From assembly GCA_029339195.1 (NCBI GenBank), contig JAPTJF010000738.1:1-17095 (forward strand): a DNA stretch of 17,095 nt, read 5' to 3'. Positions 1 to 7,826 of this stretch are shown in pieces. Numbering within the stretch: the stretch's first letter is position 1; each line of letters begins with the position of its first letter. Source of the stretch: Micractinium sp. NFX-FRZ (lineage: Eukaryota; Chlorophyta; Trebouxiophyceae; Chlorellales; Chlorellaceae). The notes under the pieces were generated by a model. It saw only the letters and a program-made list of their open reading frames with translations. It searched no databases and was not told where the DNA came from. A program made the position numbers and the translations under genes.

Positions 1-39
<39 letters not shown>
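1..39. repeat. Poly-C homopolymer tract at the window edge
   Basis: The window opens with an unbroken run of 39 C, followed by C-rich sequence up to the acceptor at 105-107. It lies in an intron of the tRNA dehydratase gene. It could be an extreme polypyrimidine tract or a simple repeat. It could also be a collapsed or low-quality stretch next to an assembly gap, because homopolymers of this length are error-prone. Confidence 0.85.
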
Positions 40-42
<3 letters not shown>

Positions 43-107
43 CACCACACGCACACCGATCCACCCCACCCCCGCACTCTCCCGCCCGCCCCCATCCGCC
101 CCCCCAG

Positions 108-2422
108 GCTGCGGCGGGACCACGGCATCACGGCGGGGGTGCCCATCGTTCTTTCCACTGAGAAGCCGCGCTGCGGGCTGGTGTATGGAGGGGAGGAGGG
201 GGCCGACCCGGCAGACTACCAGGTGGGGGTTGGCAGAGGGGGTGGGGCGTGGGGACAGTGGGTAAAGTGCTGGTGGGGGCGGGAGCTGGCCTGGGCGGAT
301 AAGGGCACTGGTTAAGTGGAACGAGAACACTGCAAGCAGGGGAAGGAGATACGGGTGCGCTGCCGTGGGGGCCCTTCGGAGGAGGGGGTGACCCGGCAGA
401 CTGCCAGGTGGCGGGGGCGCAGAGGGGTGGGAGGTGGTGGGCAATGGTGGGACAAGTGCTGGTGGGGACCAGGGTTTGCCGGGCTGACAAGGGATCACAC
501 TTAGTGTGGCTTCAGATGGCCCATCCCCTGGAAGGTTCCCTCCAGCTTCTGCACTCCTCCCCTGCCACCCACACCTACTGCACCACTAGCACAGTGCGGT
601 CTCTCTTCAAGGATCCTGTGTCCTTTCATTCGTCCTCATCATCGCCTGCAGGTGATCCCCAACTTCCGCATCCGCACCATACCCGTGCTGGGCACCACCC
701 CCGCCATCTTTGGACTGGCGGCCGCCTCTCACATACTCTGCCAGCTGGCCGGCCAGCCGTACGCGCCGGAGCCGCACTTCAGGGTGCAGGTGGGGCGGGG
801 ATGCGGGGTGGGGTGGGGTCGGGTGCGGTTGGGCAGGAGGCGGAGAGTGCGAGGGGTGCAGCTGCGCCCCCTCCCGCTGCGCCCCCTCCCCTCCTCACCA
901 TTGATGCACCACCACTCTGCCCCTTGTCCCTCTCCTGCAGCCCAAGCAGTTTGCGGGCATCCACCAGGCACTGCATAGCGCAGCGGCTACATCTGACATC
1001 TCCTTTGGTCTGCCCCTTGTCCCTGTCCTGCAGCCCAAGCAGTTTGCCGGCATCCACCAGGCGCTGTATGAGCGGGAGGAGCTGCGGTTCGGGGGGCCCG
1101 AGGGCATTGGGGTGGATGCAGAGGAGGTGAGGCGGGTGCAAAGTCTTGCAGGTTTTGTAGGGTACGGGGGATTTTGTTGGTTTTGTGGGTTCTGTTGGTT
1201 ATGGGGGGTGACGGATCAAGGGGAGGTGAGGTGGGTGCGAAGATTTGTAGCGATCGAGGTCCGCAAGGGTGCCAGCAGGGGAGGATGCAGGGAGGTGAGG
1301 CAGGCCCGAGGGCGTTGGGGTGGATGCAGAGGAGGTGAGGCGAAGGGTTTCAAGTTTGAGGTTATGGGGGGTGACGGAGCAAGGGGAGAGAGGTGCGGCT
1401 GGGGATGGTGCGCCCTGTCCCCTCAGGTGCAGGCCTTGGTCAGGGAGCTGTGGCACACATGGCTGCCTGCCTGGTCCTGCCTTGCACATCAAACCCCGCC
1501 CGGATATTCACATGGTATGTGTGTGCCTCTCTGCCCCCTCCCTTGCATGTGGGCAGGTGGAGGTGTTGGTGAAGGAGCTGTGGCACGGCTACTCGGCACG
1601 CGCCCCCCACCCCCCCAGCACCGACAAGGGCATCACGAGAGGGGTGGGGCACCTCACGCTCACGCGCTGGGTGAGGCGGGGTGGTGTTGCTGGTGCACTT
1701 TTGGGCAGAAAAGACGAGCAGCGTGCAGCAGCAGCAGGGCAGCGGCGCGGGGCGAGCATGATTGCAGGGGTGGGTAGCCGCCAAGGGGGCAGGGGAGACG
1801 GATGGGCCATGTTGGAAGAGGTGCTGGTCGTAAGGGAGACTGGCGGGCACCTGAAGCTGCTTCCCTCGCTCTGTGCCGCTGCATCTCATCCTGAGCCCCA
1901 TTCAGTGGACGGGTTCTTGGTAAGCAGTGCAGCGCACCTGGTCTGAACACCTGCAGGATCCCCAGAAGCCGGCCTCAATCGACAACCTGGTGCTGCTGAC
2001 ACATGCGGAGGCGGATGAGCACGACCAGCTGGCAAGCTTGGACCAGCTGCGGCAGCAGGTGCGGGGAGGGTGCGCAGGTGTGGGAAGTGGGCAGCGAGCG
2101 TAAGGGCGCCGCCTCCGAGGGCGCCGAACGCGGCGGAGAGGCGGGGCAGGGTGTGCATGGCGCAGTGCAGCAGCGGGTGGGGCCATGATCGGGCAAGGCA
2201 GCGGCCGGGCAGCGTGGGGCCGCAGCGGCACTGCGGGGAGAGCGGTGGCCAGGTGCTGGGTGGGCAGGCCGGATGGCGATACCGGGGTGCACGGTGGCGC
2301 CTGACGCCTTCTTCCCCCCGCCCCTCTGCCCCCACCACATGCTTCCACAGGAGCCAGAGCTGTGCGCACGGGTGGAGGCGGTGCTGGCGCGTGCGCGGCA
2401 AGACTTTTTGTGGCGAGTGTGA
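108..2422 (+). CDS. tRNA threonylcarbamoyladenosine dehydratase (TcdA/Tcd1-like), 3' part
   Basis: The family (bacterial TcdA, yeast Tcd1/Tcd2) is E1/ThiF-like and uses ATP to cyclise t6A at tRNA position 37 to ct6A. Exons seen: 108-222, 652-789, 1034-1126, 1557-1670, 1957-2058 and 2351-2422 (TGA). All junctions are GT-AG; the first exon starts with one base of a split codon and later ones are phase 0. About 210 residues are visible. Recognisable blocks are GITAGVPIVLSTEKP, then NFRIRTIPVLGTTPAIFG, then the eukaryote-type tail with VKELWHGYSAR, PASIDNLVLL and EADEHDQL. These match the C-terminal half of plant and fungal members. The N-terminal Rossmann/ATP-binding half lies upstream of the window, so catalytic integrity cannot be judged. 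Introns 2 and 3 hold decayed copies of neighbouring exon ends (see repeats). Confidence 0.88.
916..1069 (+). repeat. 93-base tandem duplication across the exon 3 acceptor
   Basis: Bases 916-976 repeat at 1009-1069 with about 4 mismatches in 61. The unit includes the pyrimidine tract, the CAG acceptor and the first 12 codons of exon 3 (PKQFAGIHQAL). The first copy's CAG ends at 940 and the genuine one at 1033. The spacing is exactly 93 bases, so use of the upstream acceptor would add 31 residues in frame with no stop. Confidence 0.85.
1096..1390 (+). repeat. Duplicated exon 3 tail plus donor and intron start
   Basis: The end of exon 3 with its donor (1096-1134, encoding PEGIGVDAEE then GTGAGG) recurs at 1304-1342 with one mismatch, 208 bases downstream inside intron 3. 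A second block of the intron start (1197-1227) recurs at 1360-1390 with one or two mismatches. Together these are an old duplication of the exon-intron junction that now makes up much of intron 3. Confidence 0.82.
1421..1586 (+). repeat. Duplicated exon 4 head with acceptor
   Basis: At 1427-1456, directly after a CAG, the sequence encodes VQALVRELWH. The genuine exon 4 head at 1557-1586 encodes VEVLVKELWH, also after a CAG. The two differ at about 5 of 30 bases, mostly third or conservative positions. The copy continues open to a possible GTATGT donor at 1515 but in a phase that would shift the frame, so it looks like a decaying exon copy. Confidence 0.72.
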
Positions 2423-2457
2423 CATGTTTGCCAGTGTGCAATTGGCTGGCAAGTTCC

Positions 2458-2462
2458 TGTAA
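2458..2462 (+). terminator. TGTAA poly(A) signal of the tRNA dehydratase gene
   Basis: TGTAA lies about 36 bases after the TGA at 2420-2422. TGTAA is the usual chlorophyte poly(A) signal, and its position suits a short 3' UTR before the next gene on the same strand. Confidence 0.65.
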
Positions 2463-2474
2463 CTCCTGGCTCTC

Positions 2475-2660
2475 CCCACACTGCCTAGGGCGGGCCGCCA
2501 AGCTGGCGGATGGTACAGCTTCCGCCGCCGCCAGAGCAGGACCCCCGTCAAGGAGTAGTAGGGTCAAGGCGCGCCTTGGCGCACCGCGGCTCGATTGTTA
2601 TTGTCCCAAATTGGATCAGCTCAACCGCCGCGCGGCCGCGTTGCGCCGCCCGCAAGGCCA
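2475..2660 (+). promoter_or_regulatory. Compact promoter/5' leader of the deacetylase gene
   Basis: This is the only space between the gene 1 poly(A) signal and the gene 2 start codon. It holds a perfect 14-base palindrome at 2565-2578 (CAAGGCGCGCCTTG), a short palindrome CCAAATTGG near 2609, and no clear TATA box. The palindromes are candidate factor sites by inference only. Confidence 0.4.
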
Positions 2661-5600
2661 ATGGGTTCCCGTGCCTTTGCCCTTGCGCTGTGCGCGCTGT
2701 CCCTGCTCGCTGCCTCCTCTCGGGCAGCTAACATCGTTCTGTAAGCAAGGCCTGGGGGGCGACTTGCTGTTGGGTGCCGTCCCGCGTTCCTGCTCGCTCC
2801 TTTCCGAGCCTCTCCCAGCCGCACCAGCTGCCTGCAGCGCCTGTTATGTATCGGGAGACTTTGGGGGATTGCAGCGGCGCCCGCCTGGGCCCTCCTGCTT
2901 CTGTGCACCCACACATCCCGGCGCCCCGCCGCCACCGCCACCGCCTGCCACCGCAGGTTGTCTGTTGATGACGGCGTGACCAGCAGCGCCATAGATGTTG
3001 CGTACGAGCAAACGGTGCTCGCATCTGGCGCCAAGAACCCCAACGGCTGCCCTGCGCCAATCACCTGGTCAGTGCGGGTGGTTTGCCGCTCGGGAGGGCG
3101 GGATGCGCTGGCAGGCGGGCGCATCGATGCAGCCAGTCCACTGCTGGGTTGATGGGGCGTGCCCCAGAGCCAACCACGCGCTGCAAGCGCACGCTGCTGC
3201 ATGGGGGTGCACCAACAGCTGGTCCCTGTGCCCTTGCCTGGGTGTGTGGTCGCCCGTGTGGCCCGTGTACCGCACGCGTACCTGCGCAGGCGGTGTCGCA
3301 GCGTGACGGCGACAGCACACGTGCCCACTGGAGGCCCCCATACCCTCTCATCCTCTCCAGGCTTGCTCCCTGCCGACCGGTAGTCAGCTGTGACAGCCAC
3401 AGCTGACGTGTGCCAGCTAGCTCATCCTGTGGCATTCACGCAGGCAGGTTCTCTGCCGACCGGCACCAAGCAGTGCGAGCCACAGCTGGCGCTCACACTT
3501 CTGCTGCGCTGTCCTGTCCATTCCCCGCAGGTTCTCTGACGATCGCTCCGACTGCGACGCCGTGAACGAGGTGGCGGCTCTGGGGCATGAGCTGGCCAGC
3601 CACACGCGCACGCACCCAGACGGGTGAGCCTCCTGGGGCCCTGCTGTCCCTGTGGCTGCCGAGGCTGGGAGGGGGGGCGTGCCTGGGCAGGGGCATGCTT
3701 GGGCCGAGGCAGGCGCCCACACACTCCGCCCCAGGCAGCACCAGGCCTCTGTGTGCGGTGCGATCTATGCCTGCCTGTTTTGCCCGGCCTGCCCTGTTCT
3801 TGCACCGGCACCCCGCACCCCTGCACCTCCGTTTGTTCCCCTGGGCCTTGCCACATGCTTACATCTTGTGCTTTATCCTACCGCTGTGCTGCAGCGTGGA
3901 TGGCCTGAGCTACGAGGAGCTTGCAAGCGAGATTGGCGGGCAGCGCGACTGGCTGGCCGGCTGCGGCATCCCGGCAGAGTGAGCGGGGGTGGCCTGGGGG
4001 GGCAGGGGGCAGGGAATGTACATTGTGAGGGCGAGCCCCGCATGCTGCCCACCTTTCCAACACCAGCTCGCCCCCCCTCCCCCCTCCTGTGCCTTTCCCC
4101 GCTGGTCCATCACAAGGAATGTCACAAAGGCTGGCCCCTACCTCCCGCCAGCCCAGGATGCACACCACCTCCTCCCCCTGCAGCTCGGTCAAGGGCTTCC
4201 GTGCCCCCTATTACAAGACCAGCGAGGAGATGGGGCGGGTGCTGCAGGACCTGGGCTTCCTGTGAGTGAAAGTGGCTGTGTGTGAGGGTTATGACTGTGT
4301 TGCCTCACTCTGTGCCTTGTGGGTGGGCGGATGGATGGATCCGCTTTGCCAGGACCTGGGCTTCCTGTGAGCAGAGTGGCGGTGTGTGGGGGGTGGGGGT
4401 GGGGGTGGGTTGAAAGAGGCGCTCTACTGACTTGCTTCACGCTGCACCTTGTGGGTGCCTGCACAACCTTGGACCCCTGTGAGCGGGCAGGGGAGGGGGA
4501 AGGGGAGGGGAGGGAGGGGCGCTGCCTCTGTCTGTGTTGTGTGGCTGGAAGGCAGGCGGACACTGCCGGGCCCGGGGCGCCAGTTGAGTGAGCGGAGGGG
4601 CATGCGTGTCTGCTGAGCAGCAGGAGGCCGTCAATATATTTGTTGTCCCGATTGTGTGGCTGGACTGGGTGGGTGGGCGAGCCATGGGCTGCAGCACAGT
4701 AAAAGCCTGCACATAGCCGGGTCAGGCTTTTACTGTGCTGCAGGCCCTGGGGGGTCTGTCAGTGCTGGCTGGCAGAGCTCCTGAGCTGAAGCAATACGCC
4801 CCACCACCCCCTCGCCACAACATCGTGCCCCTGTTCCCCCTGCTGCAGCTACGACTCCAGCCTGACCGGAAAGGACACCAGCCCCGCCGCCCCCATGAAC
4901 GAAAACTTCCCGTTCACGTGGTGCCAGGTGGGTCGAGAGGGGCGCCTGCCGTTTGAGCTTGGTAGAAAAGGAGAAGTGGATGGCGGGGCTGCCGCCAGAG
5001 CTTTCGTATCTTGCCTGACTGCGCGTGATCCACAGCCCGCCCCGCCCGCCTGACTGTCCTCAACCCAGCCTGCCCGCCCGCCTGCACTCTGATCAGCCTG
5101 CCAGCGTGCCTCAGCTGCCCCTGGCAAGGCACGCGCCGCAGGCCCCTCCCACCAGCTCGGCTCAATTCCGTGCTCCCCCCCTGCGCCCCCCCACAGAGCT
5201 CCGACTGCAAGGGCTGGGACGAGCTGAGCATCTGGTGAGCACCTGTGAGGGCGGTCCTTTGTGGGTCGCTGCCGGAGGCAGGGGTTCAACAGGCGCTGAG
5301 GGCGCAGGGGCTCCGCCCCAGCCAGGGACAGCTGGCTCGCCCGCCTGTCTTCTTACCCACCCATCCACCTGCCTGGCTTCCTGCGCAGCCTTGCCACTCG
5401 CTCGCCTTGGGCCTGACTCCTGCCTGCCCTTGCACCTCCCGCACACACGCACACCCCTCCTGCCCGCTGTCTGCATCTTCCTCCTTGCCCCTCAACCCCC
5501 CACCCCAACCCGACGCTCCCGCCCCTCAGGGAGGTGCCCGCCTACGCGCTGTCGGGCAGCGGCAAGCGCAGCGACCCGGAGCCGCTCAACGGGAAGAGCG

Positions 5601-6892
5601 TGCTGGAGGTGCGGTTCATGCTGATTGCCCGGCTGCTGCAGTTGTCCGGTGCAGGGGAAACTGGGTGTCCAGCTTGAGTGTGCTGTGTGCTGTGTGCTGT
5701 GGCTGCAGGTATCAGCTCAGGAGGGTTTCAACAAAACAACCTGGCCCTCTCGTCACATCACTACCGGGCTGCAGCGGGACAGCTGACAGCTGGCATGCCT
5801 CCCGCCCCCCTGTCACGCCGCCACCTGCCCCTGCAGCGGCTCCAGGAGGACTTTGAGAAGAAGCGGGGCACGGGGGCGCCCACCTCCATCCTGGTGCACG
5901 AAAACTATCTGGAGGACAGGTGGGACCCCTTGCCTGGCTGGCTGGCTGGCTGTGGGGGGTGACGGGTGGGGGAGGGGCAAGCGCGGGGGTGGGGGGAGCG
6001 GGATTGACGTCAGCTGGAAGCCCCGGGCTGGCTGGCGGGGAAAAGTCACCACCCGCCCTCCTGCCCTCCTGCCCGTGCCCCCCTGCCCCCCTGCGCCCGC
6101 CTCGACCTCCCTCCCGCGTGCCCTTCCGCTTCGCCCTCCCATCCCGCAACCCACGCCGCCTCTCCCTCCATGCACCAACCTCCCCTCCCCCCCGTGCCAC
6201 TGCCCCTCACTCCTCACCCGCAGCTCCGCCCGCTCCGACGTCTCCGACTTCCTCTCGTGGGCGCTGGACCAGCCCGACACGTGGGCGCTCACATACACTC
6301 AGGTGGGTAGGCACATGATGATGCGGGCATCCTTGCCACGCCGCCAGAGTCTGGCCACGTGGCTGAGGGCACTCAAGCGCCCTGCAGTGGCACATGATGC
6401 ACGTGGCTGAGGGCAGTGTCTAAACGATCAAGCGGTGGGGCTAAGGTTGGGTGGTGGCGTGTGGCGGCCAGGGCACCATCTGCACACGGCCCTGCTGGGG
6501 TGGGGCTGGAGGCAGTACAGCGGAGGGCAGTATGGCGGAGGGCAGCGCAGCAGTGGTGGACAAGAGGCAGGCTGAAGAGGAACAGGCGGTGGGATGGGGA
6601 CGCTCGCACTGTTGAGCATCACATGCAAGTGCTGCCCCTTACTCGCCGGCACGCAGGCGTCCCTGCAGTGATCCTTCTCCCCTCCCCCTGCCCGCCGCTG
6701 CTGTGCATTGCCAGGCGGCACACCCGGCGCTCCCGCGCAGCAGCACCCGACCCGGCGCAGACCCAGCTGTATTCATGCGCCTCACACCCCTGCCCCCTCC
6801 CTCTACCCCCGGTCTGGGTGCAGTACATTTCCTGGCTGCAAAACGGCACCGACTCCTCGGTGAGCCACAATTCCTGCCTGTTAGGGTTTTAG
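2661..6892 (+). CDS. Secreted polysaccharide deacetylase (chitin deacetylase-like, CE4/NodB fold)
   Basis: Members hydrolyse N-acetyl groups on chitin-type polymers, here probably at the cell wall. Exons: 2661-2740, 2957-3067, 3531-3623, 3895-3978, 4184-4261, 4849-4927, 5197-5234, 5530-5608, 5837-5919, 6224-6302 and 6824-6892 (TAG), all GT-AG, giving about 290 residues. Residues 1-23 form a signal peptide ending SSRA. Motif 1 is LLSVDDGV (catalytic base D31, metal ligand D32), motif 2 is HTRTH (metal ligands H88, H92), motif 3 is GFRAPYY (R129) and motif 5 is ILVHENY (H235). KNPNGC and the Cys pairs in WCQSSDC resemble insect and oomycete chitin deacetylases. The C-terminus YISWLQNG also fits. 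The 3' end is uncertain: a consensus donor at 6860 could splice to an acceptor at 7156, adding PGDVASSC and a stop at 7183. No chitin-binding domain is visible. Confidence 0.87.
3365..3570 (+). repeat. 83-base tandem repeat running into exon 3 of the deacetylase
   Basis: Three units start at 3365, 3448 and 3531, exactly 83 bases apart. The third start is the first base of exon 3. Units share the exon-head-like start (GTTCTCTG plus CGACCGG-type sequence), a central GCCACAGCTG block (units 1 and 2) and an end resembling TCCTGT...CATTC...GCAG. The intron therefore contains extra acceptor-like CAGs at 3447 and nearby. 83 is not a multiple of 3, so upstream acceptors would shift the frame. Confidence 0.72.
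4246..4485 (+). repeat. About 105-base tandem repeat of the exon 5 tail and donor
   Basis: The end of exon 5 and its donor (4246-4266, AGGACCTGGGCTTCCTGTGAG at its core) recurs identically at 4351-4371. A weaker third copy ends in CCTGTGAGC near 4476-4484. The following intron sequence (GTGGCTGTGTGTG and CTTGTGGGTG blocks) is also shared. Use of the second donor would read straight into a TGA, so the copies look non-functional. Confidence 0.75.
4689..4743. repeat. Perfect 21-base inverted repeat in deacetylase intron 5
   Basis: The left arm is 4689-4709, the loop 4710-4722 and the right arm 4723-4743. The arms are perfect reverse complements and include CTGCAGCACAG and CTTTTACTG blocks. In RNA this would be a stable 21-base-pair hairpin with a 13-base loop. 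The right arm ends in a pyrimidine-rich stretch plus CTGCAG that resembles a 3' splice site. Confidence 0.92.
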
Positions 6893-7303
6893 GACCCGCA
6901 AGTGGAGGCATTTGGAGGCTGGGCAGCAGGAAGCACTGCTGTCTGCCCTGCACAGCATGCGGCTTGCCACGCCACAGGCATCCCTCATCCCGGCTGCCTC
7001 CGCCCACCACCTCGTGCAAACGCCCGCCGCCGCACCGTGCTGCACACATGCTTCCTTCCTGCCCGGCGCTGGCCGCCGCTGTGTGCCCGCCCTGCTTGAT
7101 GGCGCGTCTCCACACCAGCCCCTGCCTGTCCCCGCCCCCCACATGCCCCCCTGCAGCCTGGCGATGTGGCAAGCAGCTGCTGAGCGTGGCACGACCTGGC
7201 AGCGCTGTCAGGCCCCCGCCCTTGGAAGCCTTCCCAGCGGCGCTGGCAGTGCACTTTGCCAGGAGGGTACGTTGCCGCAGCACATTGCTGTGACTGCTGC
7301 CCC

Positions 7304-7308
7304 TTACA
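7304..7308 (-). terminator. Candidate TGTAA signal for the minus-strand zinc-finger gene
   Basis: TTACA on the plus strand reads TGTAA on the minus strand, about 520 bases past the stop codon at 7829-7827. It is the only minus-strand TGTAA I found in the convergent region. Confidence 0.35.
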
Positions 7309-7706
7309 CGATGCCCAGGACCCGCTAGTTGCTGCCAATTGAATAGAGTCACGTGAACACAAATTACCCAGCCGCTGTAGCAGGCCATCTTCCTCCCCTC
7401 CCCCTCCCCCTTGCCAAGGTGCATCCACCCAGCCGCCGCCTCAAATGCAGTAGCTTGCAGCAGTGTAGCACAAGAGGCCACCCCCATCACCCCCTGCATG
7501 CTTCAACACCCAGCTGCCTGTCTGCCTTTCCGTCCCTTGCCCTGATTCAACCTTGATTCCAACTGTGTACCTTCAAGTCGCGATGCCCTGATTCATAAGT
7601 ACATGCTGCATGATCAACACCAGCATGCGATTGCGCCTGCATGATTGAAACCAGCGCGCTCGCACGGCGCGCTGCAACAGTTTCACTGGCCTTGTTAAGC
7701 CACCCT

Positions 7707-7711
7707 TGTAA
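7707..7711 (+). terminator. Candidate TGTAA signal for the deacetylase gene
   Basis: This is the only plus-strand TGTAA I found between the deacetylase stop and the convergent gene. It implies a 3' UTR of roughly 520-820 bases, depending on which terminal exon is used. Confidence 0.35.
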
Positions 7712-7826
7712 GCTTTCGTCATGCCCAGGAGGTGGCAGTGCCCACTACCCAGCCAGTGCAGTGGGTGCCTCCTCGCTGACTGCACCCGCGACGTGGGGCT
7801 CCACCCTTGCCGCTTCATCCACATCA

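Larger units (their letters stand above)
6893..7826. other. Convergent 3' region between the deacetylase and the zinc-finger gene
   Basis: No convincing gene is seen here. It contains the possible terminal deacetylase exon (7157-7183) and the likely 3' UTRs of both convergent genes. TGTAA occurs on the plus strand at 7707-7711 and on the minus strand at 7308-7304, each lying past the point where the opposite transcript would be expected to extend. Confidence 0.5.

Noticed and set aside
1886..2567. Two overlapping minus-strand frames of about 220 codons each
   Set aside because: They run antisense to dehydratase exons 5 and 6, are rich in Pro/Ala/Arg, and overlap each other in different phases.
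2621..3400. Minus-strand open frame of about 260 codons
   Set aside because: It lies opposite deacetylase exons 1 and 2 and intron sequence, has no recognisable motif, and is best explained as a GC-rich shadow.
4689..4743. Hairpin as a rho-independent terminator
   Set aside because: It lies within an intron of a nuclear gene with a long 13-base loop and no T-run, so a bacterial terminator makes no sense here.
6639..7499. Minus-strand frame of 286 codons
   Set aside because: It covers the last deacetylase exon and the convergent 3' region and shows no domain. Gly/Ala/Arg/Cys-rich composition is typical of antisense GC-rich DNA.
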